A stretch of 64,000 nucleotides of DNA. It comes from Platanthera guangdongensis. Lineage: Eukaryota > Streptophyta > Magnoliopsida > Asparagales > Orchidaceae. The position numbers were made by a program, and so were the translations under genes. The stretch is taken from positions 117,467,519 to 117,531,518 of the forward strand of contig CM077151.1 in assembly GCA_039583875.1 (NCBI GenBank), given 5' to 3'. The notes beneath the pieces were generated by a model. That model worked only from the letters and a program-made list of their open reading frames with translations. It was not told the DNA's origin and made no database searches. Below, one piece after another: positions 34,465 to 45,774 of this stretch (position 1 is the first letter of the stretch; each line of letters opens with the position of its first letter).

Positions 34465-35904
34465 ATGACCCGAGAAAGCTCATCGGTTATTCCTTTTGAT
34501 CCTGAGATAGAGTGCATCACTTTGCATCGTCTCCGTTCTCGTGACCGGGAATCGCATTTAGGCATCGAAGAGTCGATCGGAGACACTGCCACAGAAACGA
34601 TGGATCCTAATCCGCCCAACCCAAATGAGGCCCAACAAAGGACTATGTCCTATTATGGGAGGCCGAACCTGGAGGGTACGCAATCAAGTATTGTTCGCCC
34701 CACAGTGGCGAACAATAACTTTGAGATCAAGTCCAGCATCATCCAAATGGTGCAGCAGTCGGTAACCTTCGATGGTCTCCCGGACGAGGATCCAAATTGT
34801 CACATTGCAAATTTTCTAGAAATCTGTGATACTTTTAAAATCAATGGAGTCTCAGATGACGCCATTCGATTACGTCTCTTCCCTTTGTCTTTGCGGTCAA
34901 AGGCCAAGCAGTTGCTGAGCTCTCCTCCTAGAGGGTCCATCACCACGTGGGCCGAGATGGCAGGGAAATTTCTTACCAAGTATTTCCCACCTGCGAAGAC
35001 CGCCAAATTGCGCACGGATATTGCATCCTTCATGCAAATAGACTCGGAGACTCTCTACGATACATGGGATCGCTTCAAGGAGCTATTGCGAAGATGCCCA
35101 CACCACGCACTTCCAATTTGGCAACAAGTGCAAATATTTTATAACGGCCTAAATTCCTTAACAAGGCAAATGATCGATGCGGCCGCTGGGGGAACTCTAA
35201 ATAACAAAACCCCAGAGGCCGCTCAGGAACTTTTTGAGGAAATGGCTATGAATTCATATCAATGGAATGCGCCCCGTGTGCGGGCTAACAAACCAGCGAG
35301 AGTCTTTGAAATTGACGCAACTTCGAATCTTGCCCTCCAAATTGAGCGGTTAACAAAGCAGGTGGCGGAGATGACTGCTTCCTCTGCCACTCCTCCTTGG
35401 TTTAATAATTTTAATAACTCTGCTTTTACAGAAGAGCATGTTGACTTCATGGGAAATGCTCCTCGGCCCTCCTATAACCCGAACAACGCACCGTATAATA
35501 ACACTTACAATGCGGGTTATAGGAGCCATCCGAATTTCTCATGGAGCAACCAAGGAAATGCTCAACGCCCCCATAACCCCCCTCATAATCATAGACAAAC
35601 ATTTAATCTAGCTCCCCCCTTAAATTTAAATCCACCTGGTCTCCAACCACAACAGGCAAAGCCTTCTTCACTTGAAGAGGTCTTTGCCAAATACGTTGCT
35701 ACAAATGAAACAAATATCAGGAATATTGCCGGGTCCATCAAAAACTTGGAAAACCAAGTGGGACAGCTAGCCAAGATGATCTCCGATCGGCAACAAGGAG
35801 CTTTTCCAGGCAATACCGAGCAAAATCCAAGAGAAAGTGCAAACTCCATTACCCTCCGCAGTGGAAAAGAAGTTGCTATACGAAGCGAACCTATGGAAAA
35901 TTAA
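34465..35904 (+). CDS. gag: gag of Athila 2, uninterrupted
   Basis: There are 479 codons open from ATG 34465, about 145 bases after the LTR, to TAA 35902-35904. The product would be the capsid protein that packages element RNA. Residues about 85-260 are the Retrotrans_gag domain, with R-L-R-L-F-P-L-S-L, K-A-K-Q-L-L, F-L-T-K-Y-F and the R-F-K-E-L-L-R-R-C-P-H-H segment. An Asn/Pro-rich region (about 330-400) and a helical region with L-E-N-Q-V-G-Q-L-A-K-M follow. The last residues include the start of the gag-protease linker, then the frame runs into the deletion junction and stops three codons later. It is the only long intact retrotransposon gene in the window. No Pol is encoded, so maturation would need a protease in trans. 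Confidence 0.88.
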   Translation: MTRESSSVIPFDPEIECITLHRLRSRDRESHLGIEESIGDTATETMDPNPPNPNEAQQRTMSYYGRPNLEGTQSSIVRPTVANNNFEIKSSIIQMVQQSVTFDGLPDEDPNCHIANFLEICDTFKINGVSDDAIRLRLFPLSLRSKAKQLLSSPPRGSITTWAEMAGKFLTKYFPPAKTAKLRTDIASFMQIDSETLYDTWDRFKELLRRCPHHALPIWQQVQIFYNGLNSLTRQMIDAAAGGTLNNKTPEAAQELFEEMAMNSYQWNAPRVRANKPARVFEIDATSNLALQIERLTKQVAEMTASSATPPWFNNFNNSAFTEEHVDFMGNAPRPSYNPNNAPYNNTYNAGYRSHPNFSWSNQGNAQRPHNPPHNHRQTFNLAPPLNLNPPGLQPQQAKPSSLEEVFAKYVATNETNIRNIAGSIKNLENQVGQLAKMISDRQQGAFPGNTEQNPRESANSITLRSGKEVAIRSEPMEN

Positions 35905-36077
35905 AATCGCGATGGTCCGGCCCCTTTATTATTAAAGAGGCTTGGTCGTATGGGACGGTTCTCATTTCGCACCCGGATAAGGGTGAATTTAAGGTAAATG
36001 GTCAGCGATTAAAACTCTATTTGCCTAACGATTTACTTCCTACTGCGACGGAACAATTACTGCTATCGAACTCATGA
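35894..36077 (+). pseudogene. C-terminal fragment of integrase fused after gag, Athila 2
   Basis: In the frame starting at 35895 the sequence reads K-S-R-W-S-G-P-F, then Y-G-T-V-L-I-S-H-P, then K-V-N-G-Q-R-L-K-L-Y, ending at TGA 36075-36077. This matches the end of Athila 1 integrase (28056-28235). The frame differs from gag, so it is not translated as a fusion. Confidence 0.88.
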
Positions 36078-36183
36078 ACTATTTCGTTTCTCCTTCATTT
36101 GGACTGTAATATTTAAGACTTCTTATTGTTGGACAATATTCTTTTGGTCGAGCTCAAACGACCTTTATAAACAAAGGGCGCTC

Positions 36184-36199
36184 TTGGGAGGCAACCCAA
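36184..36199 (+). other. Small hairpin after pol, Athila 2
   Basis: TTGGG, loop AGGCAA, CCCAA. It lies about 105 bases after the integrase stop. Athila 1 has a different stem at the same relative place. Confidence 0.6.
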
Positions 36200-37918
36200 C
36201 TCTTTTTTCTGTTTTCTTTATTTTACACTTTTTGCCCCGGACGGCTCCACAAGTTGCGGCTTCAAAAATCACCGCCGTCGATGCTGCTAAATCCATCACA
36301 AAGTCCAACAAAAGACTTTTCCTGACGATTCAAAGCCCAAGCATGGAGGAGCGGCATCACTCAGCTTTCGCTGCAAACTAACACCGGGGAAGTACCTGTT
36401 TTCAATTCTGTCTTTCATTTCTGTACTTTAATTTTCTCTCGTTCTCCAACCTCCTTCTCCATTGCGGACAATGTAGATTTTAAGCTTGTGGGAGGACTTC
36501 CTCCTTCTTTTTGCCTTTTGTAAATATTTTTTACTTTTCCAAAAAAACTATATAGCTGCATTTTGGTATTTCAATAGAACCCCATGTTTTTGTTTTGTTT
36601 TTCTCAAAACTTTTTATAAACAACGTAGTTAATTATAATTTCTCTAATCATTATTTTTTAATCATATTTCACAAGTATAATGTTGGTCATGCTGTGTTCT
36701 AATTCACGGTAGCATGTTAAGGTGAAATATTTCTCTAAAACGCGCATTTCTATTATGGTTTTCCGTTCTTTATTTTCTTTACTTTCCCTAAAATTCATTA
36801 TCCACTATTTTCCTTTTTGTTTTTAAATAATTTTTGTAAGAACAACTTTTGAATAACGTAGTAGATATGAACGATCCAAGTCACATATTATTTTTATTTT
36901 CAAGATAATTTCATCAATCTTCTTTTATTATCTCCGACTTGCTTTTTGAAATTTTTCAAATCTATGTTTTAAATAAATTTAAAAAGCGTGAAAATGATTT
37001 AGGCCGTTTTTTGTTTATGTTTGAGTTTTCCTGCCAACCTAAAATCTTTTACCACTAGTTAGCCGCTTTTGAGCCTTTTTTTTTCAATTTCATTTGATAA
37101 CTCCACATAGCATTTCACTTTCACCAAAGCCAAAATTCCTACCTATCTAATCACGATAAATTTTTTTGAGTTTCATTCAAAAATTTTTATAATCATGCTA
37201 GGAAATTTTGTGTTTTCTTTGGAAATTATTGAAAAAATAAGTGTACTCAAAAGCAATGTTTGATTTTATTTGGCCAATTCAACATGAAAGAAAAACATTT
37301 TTATGACCTTTGTTTTGAAAAAAAAGAAAAAAAATGACGAGAAAAAAATAAATAATAATAAAGAAGAAAAAGAAACAAAATATATACATTTTGTTTAAAA
37401 TAAAATTTTTTTGAAACTCTTTGTTTTGGTTTTAGTGTGATTTTAAGCCTCCATGTTTATCTTTGAATTTCACTCCTATTCATGATCCTAAACCAAACGT
37501 TTCGGTCCTATTAAGTCCTTTTGATTCACGCATTTTTAAATCTTATTTAACAGATACGAAAAGAAGAAAAGTAAATCAGTTTTAGTTCTGGATTTAAACT
37601 TAGATTTTTGTTATTTAATTGATATTATTATAATACGTTGCTTGGATCTAGTAACAACTCAATACGTTCTTTTCATTTTTGTTGCCTTGCTTAAATCTAT
37701 TTAAATTTTCTCGTCAAAATTCTGGATGATTTATTTTCGTTAAGTAAAGTTTATAAAAGTTAAACCATACCAAAATAATTATTTTAGATTTACGTTTTAC
37801 ATTCTCCCTACCTGGAATTTCGCATAGTACTTGTGTAAGCATGATTAAAACTTTTTGAATTAGTCACTTTTTATGATTAGCTAGTTTTTATATCTTTGCT
37901 TGGGGACAAGCAAAACTT
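36200..37918 (+). other. Athila 2 tail, no gene seen
   Basis: AT-rich, with poly-A/poly-T runs. It contains the upstream purine box near 36467-36494. No reading frame matches anything in Athila 1's tail. Confidence 0.7.
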
Positions 37919-37933
37919 AAGCTTGGGGGAATT
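37919..37933 (+). other. Polypurine tract, Athila 2
   Basis: AAGCTTGGGGGAATT abuts the 3' LTR start. Confidence 0.85.
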
Positions 37934-39643
37934 TGATAATATGGTTGATAGTCAATTTTATTAGGGTATTTTCAGGCTTTCAAAGCAAATCATGTCTTGT
38001 AAAGTGCTTATTTTGATTCACCTTTGTATATATTTTTATCGCTAATGCATTTTTCTGCTTTTTGCAGGTTTTCACGGCTTTCAGCCGAATTTTGTTATGA
38101 CACGCCCCCTGGTCATGCCCTACCCGGGAGTGTACCTAGGGCGTGTAACCCAGAGGAATGAAGCAATTGGTCTGAAACTGCATTCCGTGGAAACTTAGTG
38201 TACACGCCCTCTGTCACGCTCGTGTCAAATCCGACACGGGCGTGTTCTAGAGGCGTGTCCCCAAGTTCCGAGGAATCAAAGCAACGCGCTCGTTTTTCCC
38301 GCTCCACCGTCGCACCGAATGTGTCACGCCCCCGGGTCACGCCCGACCCAGGCGTGACATATGGGCGTGTACTTCAACAACCACTCCCGTCAACTCCAGC
38401 AGTTAATTTCAGCACGAAAAAGTCGCACCGACCGTGTCACGCCGTAGGAACACGCCCTACCAGGGCATGTCAGGGGGCGTGACCCATCCCGGAAAAAACC
38501 TATAAATTGAGCCATTCCCCAAGGGTTCAGGACACACTTTGGCTGAGAGGGGGAGGTTCTGCCCCTCTGTTTAATGTTCCTTTTATGCTCTTTCTCTCTC
38601 GCTTTGTATTTTTCTTAATCCTAGTTAGTTAAGCTTTTGTAATAGCTTTTATTAATGCTTTAGTTGCTAATGATAGGGCCAGAATAGGATTTCAATTCCA
38701 TGCACTTGTAATCTCGTTCAATTTCATGTTGTAAGCTCGTCTTAATTTTAATAAAAGTGCTCTTGTTTTCTTCTCTTTACTACTTTGTGTCGTTATGCTT
38801 TACTACTCATCCCCCCTCTTCCACCTCACCATGATTAACTAATCCTCCATGTACTCGATCTTGATGATCCGAGGTTCAAGGGATTAAGTTATGATGCTTT
38901 GAATCTTACCTTTCCTTTTTAGGGTTTAGCCTTGAATTAATCTTGATTTATCACGGGTTGGAGGTATATCATCGTTATATACTCTCCACCTTTGCTTCAT
39001 TCTGGGCTAGACGAGAGGCTGAAAGTTTGAAATGAGCACTAAAGAGTAAAGGGAGTTGTTCGCACTGCTAGAGAGAGGCAGACGTTCAATTCTCCCGGAT
39101 TGGAGTAAAATCCAATAGAGGGGTTCGCAACATAAAGCGGGTTTTAGGCCTCTGATTCGGACGAAAGTTCGGTCAGACCTTCCTAAAATCAGATGGGCAT
39201 GACTTCGAGAGAAGCATGTTCTTTCTTTCAGCACCTCCGCGGTCAAGGACTTTTGCCTTATTAATTGAAAAAGTTTATTATTGCATCTTTTGATCAACTT
39301 AAGCCGAGGTGATTCTCGATCGAGTACTATCGCTTAATCATCATTTAGCTTTTCTCAAAATTGCAACCCTAAACATTCCCCCTTCTCTAATTTAGTAAGC
39401 AACCCAAAAACAACTTTTAATTGATAAGATAATAGTAACTCCTTGAAGTAGAAGTACTCAATTCGCCCCGGGTAATACGACCTTGATATTGAACTTAATA
39501 TCCTATACTATATGCGACAAGGTATACTTTCCTTCATCGAATATAGAATCGGAGAACATCTCACAACTACACCTTCACCTTCTTCTCCCTTAACTTTGTC
39601 TTCTCCACGCATAACCCCTTCTCCGCTAAATAATTTTATATCA
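37934..39643 (+). repeat. 3' LTR of Athila 2
   Basis: 1,710 bases, the same length as the 5' LTR. Hairpin array at 38099-38485, TATA at 38501. Confidence 0.92.
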
Positions 39644-39865
39644 TCGCACCCGACTCTTGCGGGAAGAGATTAGTGGCGAGTTGACCTCCCTATCCCTGGA
39701 TGGGGCCCAGTAGAATCCCCGAGGTGAAATTACCTGGATGCCCTCCCCATGGGTGCGAATAGCTTGTTGGAACAGCGGAGCTACACTGTTGGCAGACCAA
39801 GTTGGACTGCATATAGCTGTTCAAAACAACAGAGGTTGGCTATTTGCAGGTCATTTTCAGAATTC

Positions 39866-39873
39866 TATAAATA
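39866..39873 (+). promoter_or_regulatory. TATA box, Tat element 5' LTR
   Basis: TATAAATA in the second LTR part, about 335 bases before the first gag ATG. Confidence 0.6.
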
Positions 39874-40148
39874 GAACCCAAGGGGGCACCTCAGAGGGCA
39901 TGTTCTGATACTCCCTACCTTCTTGGTCCTCTAGTGCTTTCTGAGGTAGCCTTAGCTTGGCCTGTGGCTAAGGAGGGGAAGTACTCTCAGGTCAACCGGG
40001 TGTGTGGTGGGTCCTCCCTGCTGAGCCCTTGGGTTGGTCCTTCCCTTGTCTCTCTTGCTGTTTTGTTTGCAGGAGCGAAGTTGGTGCGCGATCACCCCTT
40101 CCTCGCGGGTGAACTCCACAGGAGATCGAGATTTCGGTTTCATCATTT

Positions 40149-40165
40149 TGGTGCGGTGAGCGTGG
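40149..40165 (+). other. Probable primer binding site, Tat element
   Basis: TGGTGCGGTGAGCGTGG follows ...TTTCATCA and T-rich spacer. Tat elements usually have a TGGCGCC-type site here, so this looks mutated. Confidence 0.4.
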
Positions 40166-40200
40166 ACAGTGGTCAGCACAGAAAAACTTCAGCGAGCTCG

Positions 40201-41643
40201 ATGACGGGAGGACAGGGATCTGACAGGCCGGACTCTCCGCACCCCCCCCCCCCGCCTCTTGCCACAGTAGGGATGTTCGAGGATTTCTGGAACGAGGTGC
40301 TGAACCTTGTCAAGTTCTCACTCGGCACGCGGGCCGAGTGCTCGAATCCAGCAGTTCAGATCGCAGCTGCCCCCTCTCTGGGCGAGGACGCCCCCAGCAG
40401 GCGAGCAGGTAAGGAGGTTGCCGAGGAAGGCCGGGGGTGCGAGCTCCCCGAGAACAAGCTCTTCCCCAGATCAGCAGGCGGAGGTCGGTTCGGCGAGCTG
40501 GGCTCGCGAGATGCGACAGCTCGCCCAGTAGGGGGAGGAAGCCCCTTCAGTGATTTGGTTTCCTCTGCCCCAGTTCCAGATAGGTTCAGGGAACCCGAAA
40601 TGTCCTACTACACCGGTAAGGGAGACCTGGTCCAAAACGTCGAATGGTTCGAGAATGTGGTCTCGATCCGACAGATATCGGATGGGTTCAAATGTCAGCT
40701 CTTCGCCATCACCCTCAAAGAGAAGGTGAGGGAGTGGTTCCATCAGCTGTCGGCCAGCTCAATCTACTGCTTTGAGGACCTACACCAGGGGTTCATGCTG
40801 AGGTTCACTACCTCGAAGAGGAGGAAGAAGGAGTTAGAGTCCCTAATCCACATCAATCAGGGAGTGAACGAGACGTTGGGGAGCTACGTGGATCAATTAC
40901 AGGAGGAGGTCACCCAGGTCCAGGAGATGTCGGGCCATAGTTTGATAATGGCCTTTACCCTGGGCCTGTAGCAGGGATTCTTCAGGATGGAGTTGAAGAG
41001 AGTTCCCCCCCCCCTCTCCTACGAGGAGATGATGGAAAGGGCGGTGAGAGAGGTTGACGGGGAGGCGTCAAACCCGGAGTTTGAGCAGATGCTGGCCAAG
41101 TGGGCCACAGAGGAGGAGAAGGAGTCGAGAGGAGTAAGAGGATAGGAGGAGAGGAGAGCCCCGACAGAGGGAGCAGAGGCAGCGCCAAGGGCAGCAGCAG
41201 CCCAGGTGGGGCCATCAGGATCCCGACCGTCGATTGGGCTGGAGGACCGAGTGTCAAGGGCAGGGGCCACATAGAGGGTACCAAGGAAGGGATCGCCACC
41301 AAGGGGGGCAAGATCAATTCCACCCCCCGGGCTGGAGGCAGGCCCAGAGGCCCCGACTCCCCGATCAAGAAGAGACTATGACCATATCCATGGGAGAGAG
41401 GATTAGAGTAGCAAGGAGGAGGAGGAGAGCAGTTAGGGTGGAGTTGCCCTATTGCGACTTTCATCAGGAGGAGGGGCACGCCACAGCCACGTTCCCGGAG
41501 TTCCTCGAAGTGAGAAGGAACATGGAACAACATCAGCAGGGGCGTCAGGAAGTGAGGATTGAGGAGGTCCTGGCTCGGGCAGAGGATGACCGTTGCGAAG
41601 ACCGGGTAGATATCGGGACCCGAGGAGGGATCAGAGTGATCCA

Positions 41644-41678
<35 letters not shown>

Positions 41679-42060
41679 GAGGCTTCCTGGAAGGCAAGCC
41701 TCTACACCATGTATTGCCGGAGCATTTGCTCCACATCCCAGACATCGCCCCCAGAGGAGAGGATCACCTTCTCGAGGAGCGATATGGCGGATCATGCGGA
41801 TCCTTTTTGCGATGCGCTGCTCATCCAAACAGCCATTGAACATTTTACCGTCTCCAGGATCCTCGTCGACAATGGGAGCTCCATCAACGTCGTCTTTAAG
41901 AAGGCATTTGACACGATGAAGGTGGATGCGAAGAGGGTGCTGGCCTCGGATGGGCCCTTGTTTGGATTTTCGGGGGAGAAGAAGGAGATCGAAGGAGGGG
42001 TGGGCCTCCATGTCACCCTGGGGGGTGGGGGGTGGGGGGGGGGGAGCAGTCCAGAAACTG
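40201..42060 (+). pseudogene. gag: gag-protease of the Tat element, broken
   Basis: The first ATG after the primer site is 40201. A Pro/acidic N-terminal part leads to the Retrotrans_gag capsid domain (about 40590-41060: V-R-E-W-F-H-Q-L, F-x-x-L-H-Q-G-F). TAG 40969-40971 interrupts it. A zinc-finger-like C-x2-H-x4-H segment (near 41450) lacks the last Cys (Phe instead). A run of 32 G (41645-41676) shifts the frame. After it the protease reads L-V-D-N-G-S-S at 41862-41882, the D-N-G-S-S form typical of Tat, and T-Met-K-V-D. A second G-rich tract near 42021-42053 shifts the frame again. Not translatable as one protein. Confidence 0.75.
41645..41676 (+). repeat. Poly-G run of 32
   Basis: 32 consecutive G inside the gag-protease reading region. 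Other long G/C runs occur at 42021-42053, 45600, 48341-48357, 59821 and 60776. Confidence 0.9.
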
Positions 42061-42594
42061 CAGGTTCGTCATCGTGAATGCCCCCAGCAGCTACAGTGTC
42101 ATCTTCGGGAGGCCGCTTATCAGTGCTTTCCGCTGCGTCCCCTCATCATTCCATCAATGATTGAAGTTCAATGCAGAGGGGATTCAGGTTAGGGTCACGG
42201 GGGACCCCAAAGTGGCACGGGAATGCTACGTCACTGCTATGAACTCCATTTCTTGGCAGGAGGGAGCCGAGGAGATGGAGCGAAGGATGGAGAGGGCAGA
42301 GCAGGAAGCTGGCAGGGGGAGGCTCGAGGCGGAGAGCTGCACTGGGGTAGAGGCAGTAGGAGGAGATCGAGAGGAGTCGGCCGAGGTGATGGCCGTAGAA
42401 GAAGAGGTGGAGGCGGAAATCCTCATTCCAGAGGAGAGGAATGTTGAAGAATGGGGAGAGAAGTCCAGGTTGGAGGCTACGGAAGAGGTGGTGGAGCTGG
42501 AAGTCCTCACCTGAGAGGGCAAGGTGGAGAAAGTCCGCGTCAGCGGAGGGCTGCCCCGGAGGCTCAAGACAGGATGCTGGACTGCATCCAGAGG

Positions 42595-45500
42595 AACGTG
42601 GACATCTTCGCATGGAGTGCTGCAGAGATGCCGGGGGTTGACGCGTATGTGGCTTGCCACCGCCTCAACTTGGACCCAGGAACACGCCCCGTCCAACAAA
42701 AGAAGAGGTCCACTGCGGACAAGCTGGCATAGCCCATCAGGGAGGAGGTGGCGAAACTCCTCAAGGCCGGCTTTATATCCGAGATCCAATACCCCGGATG
42801 GGTCTCCAATGTGGTCATGGTCAAAAAGGGAGACGGCCGGTGGCGAATGTGTATCGATTTCTCTTTGCTTAATAAATCTTGTCCTAAGGACTGTTATCCC
42901 TTGCCTCAGATCGACGCGCTGGTTGACTCAGCCGTTGGTTTTTCTGTAATGAGTTTTTTAGATGCATTTTCAGGTTATCATCAAATCAGGATTCACGCTC
43001 CGGATGTCAAGGATGTCTCGTTCATCACGGGGGATGGATGCTACTGTTACAAGATGATGCCCTTCGGGCTAAAGAATTCAGGGGCGACCTACCAGAAAAT
43101 GATGGACATGGTCTTCAAAGCGTAGAAGGGGAGGAACCTGTAGGTGTACGTGGATGATCTCATGATCAAGAGTCAGGATGTGGACTCTCACCTCCAGGAC
43201 CTAGAGGAGACCTTCGCCACCCTGCGCAAGTACAAGATGCGTTTGAACCCCCTGAAGTGTGTCTTCGGGGCTAGCAGGGGGAAGTTCTTGGGGCACCTCC
43301 TCACCACTGCGGGGGTCGAGCCGAACCCGTACAAGCTCAAGTCCATCTTGGAGCTGGGATCGCCACGAAACACTAAGGAGGTGCAGCGGCTGACGGGGAA
43401 GCTAGCGGGGCTAAGTAGGTTCCTCTCTCGGGATGGGGAGGAGTGTTCCCACTTCTTCAAAACACTGAGGGGCGGTCAAAAGTTCTAATAGACCAAGGAG
43501 TGCGAGGAGGCATTCCAGGACCTCAAGATGCAGCAGACCCAGGCCCCGCTACTCTAAGGGACAAAGGAGGGGGAGGACCTACTTTTGTATCTCGGGGTCG
43601 CGGCGGAGGCCTTGAGTTCCGTCCTAGTTCGAAAAGAGGGGAAGAGGCAGCTACCCATATATTACGTGAGCTGAGTCCTAAGGAAGGCCGAGCTCCGATA
43701 TCCCATTTTGGAAAAGCTAGCCTTCGCCCTGGTCATCTCGGCCCGAAGGCTGCGGCCCTATTTCCAGGCACACTCAATCCGAGTGGTGTCTGACCATCCT
43801 CTCCGAAAAATCTTCGAGGGGGTGGAGCATTCTGGTAGGCTGGCCAAGTGGTCAGTGGAGTTGATTGAGTTCGACGTTTCCTTCATTCCCTGCCTCTCGA
43901 TCAAAGCTCATTCAATGACCAACTTCTTGGCCGATTATGTGATTGAGGTGGCGGAGGAAGAGCTCACTCGTCCAACCCCTTGGAAGGTGAAGGTGGATGA
44001 CGCCTCAGGGAGACATTCCCTGGGAGTGGGGGTGATCTTGGAGAGTCCCCAGTGAACTATAATTGGACAGACGGTGGTGGTGCACTTCCCAATCACCAAA
44101 AATCAGGTCGAGTATGAGGCCGTGATAGCAGGGCTGCGCCTGGCCAGGGAGCTAGGGGTGTTGGACGTGGAGGTCCTTACCGACTCCATGGTAGTAGCTT
44201 CCCAGATCAACGGGGAGTTCGAGGCAAGGGAGCCTACCCTACGACTATACTTGGCCAAGGTAAAGGGGGTCATCGGCACGTTCCAAATGTTTTCTATCCA
44301 ACACGTTCCCCGGGAGGAGAATGAGCAGGTCGATGAACTGGCAAAGCATGGCCCCGGGGTGGGGGGTACAATCACCGACCTATTCCACCCTTCCATCGAA
44401 GAGGGGGTGCTCATGAAGATAGATCAGCGGCCTTCACGGATGGACCCAGTCACGACTTTCCTCTCCACGGGAGAGTATCCAAAGGGGGTAGAAAAGAAGA
44501 AGCTCAGGTACAAATCAGCGTACTACCTCCTCCGGGATGGGCAGCTGTACAGGAAGACTCTCTCGGGGATGTTGGCTCGTTGCGTGGCCGAGGGGGAAGT
44601 GCAGAGAATCTTGGAAGAAGTTCACTCTGGGGAGTGTGGGAGTCACTCCGGGAGTCGGACCCTGGAAGGAAGGATGGTGAGGCAAGGGTATTTTTGGCCC
44701 ACCCTGGGCCGCGATGCGACAGAGTTCACAAAACGATGCCACAAATGCCAGCTATTCTCCCCCCTCCAGCTACAACCAGCTCAGCAACTCAAAAGTATCA
44801 CAGCCCCTAGCCCTTCACCATTTGGGGAATGGATTTGGTTGGACCGTTCCCCCAGGCCAGTGGGCAGAGAAGGTTCCTGCTAGTAATGATCGATTACTTC
44901 TCCAAGTGGTTGGAAGTGAAGGCACTGACCAAGGTGACCTCCAAGGTTATCAGAAACTTTGTTTGGGGGGAGATCATCTGCCGCCATGGGTTGCCCCATG
45001 CCATTGTTATAGACAACGGGCCCCAGTTCGCCAGTGCTTAGTTCACTAGTTTCTGCGAGCAGCTTGGAATCGATCTCAGGTTCGCCTCGGTCCACCACCC
45101 CAGGAGAAACAGAATGGTGAAGGCCGCGAACAAGATCATCGTCAACCTCTTGAAAAAGAAAGTGGAAAATCTGAAGGGGAGCAGGGTGGAGCAGCTCCCC
45201 GCGGTTCCCTAGGCCCTGAGAACCACCCCCAACACAGCTACCGGGGAGACCCCCTTCAAACTCTCTCATGGGTGCGAGGCAGTGCTCCCTGTGGAATTTG
45301 AAGTTCAGACACCTCGAGTTGTTGCGGCCAGGGAAGGCAGGGAAGAATGGCAGGCTGAGAACGATGAGGAGCTACGGCTCTCCCTTAACATGGTGGAAGA
45401 ACTGCAGGACTTTTCCGCCGTCCGGCAGGAAGAGGTAAAGAGGAGGATGGCCAAGTACTTTGACAAGCACGTCAGAGTCAAGCAATTTGTGGAGGGGGAC

Positions 45501-45689
45501 TTGGTGCTGAAGAAGCTGGATGCAGCAGGGAGGTCGGCAACCGTGGGGAAGCTCAACCCAAGCTGGGAAGGTCCATTTATTGTAAAAGAAGCTTTAAGAT
45601 GGGGGGGGGGGTATCGACTCGAAAATGTGGAGGGCGAGACCCTGAGTCTCACCAGGTGTGGTGACGACTTAAAACGCTTTTTCCCTTGA
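42595..45689 (+). pseudogene. pol: pol of the Tat element (RT, two RNase H regions, integrase), broken
   Basis: RT: R-W-R-M-C-I-D-F near 42839, F-L-D-A-F-S-G-Y-H-Q, P-F-G-L-K-N-S-G-A-T-Y, and intact Y-V-D-D at 43147-43158. The first RNase H/connection follows (to about 43930). A second RNase H (43985-44350: W-K-V-K-V-D, N-Q-V-E-Y-E-A, L-T-D-S, R-E-E-N-E-Q-V-D) marks the dual-RNase H Tat type. The integrase zinc finger is near 44625-44755 and the catalytic Asp regions near 44832 and 45012; the catalytic Glu is Lys (AAG 45120-45122). Stops: TAG 42730, 43123, 43141 and 43489; TAA 43486 and about 43555; TGA 44053; later TAGs near 45039 and 45210. A frameshift lies near 44830. The end is TGA at 45687. 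Confidence 0.85.
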
Positions 45690-45774
45690 AACATGTAAGT
45701 GGTGCTTTGTTTTTTAATGAAAGTTCTTTAACATGCCAATGCTGTCATAATGAGTTTGCATGAAGAAACGAAGT

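Larger units (their letters stand above)
32611..39643 (+). mobile_element. Athila 2: gag-only Athila element with internal pol deletion
   Basis: 7,033 bases. LTRs are both 1,710 bases, start TGATAATA and end TTATATCA. The duplication is TCGCT (32606-32610) against TCGCA (39644-39648), one mismatch. It has an intact gag, then a direct jump into the last residues of integrase, then the usual non-coding tail and polypurine tract. All cis signals (LTRs, primer site, PPT) are present, so it could be mobilised in trans. Confidence 0.92.
32196..40145 (+). repeat. 5' LTR of the Tat element, interrupted by Athila 2
   Basis: The two parts are 32196-32610 and 39644-40145, about 910 bases in all. The second part has a TATA box and ends TTTCATCA before a primer-site-like sequence. 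The ends are inferred because the partner LTR is missing. Confidence 0.6.

Noticed and set aside
34441..34620. Host promoter or start of a cellular gene before the intact 479-codon frame
   Set aside because: The frame sits just after an Athila primer site and matches the Athila 1 gag, so it is retrotransposon gag.
40982..42789. Pro/Ser/Leu-rich minus-strand frames (220, 155 and 187 codons) opposite the Tat gag-pol
   Set aside because: GC-rich shadows of the gag-protease strand; composition follows the + strand codon pattern.
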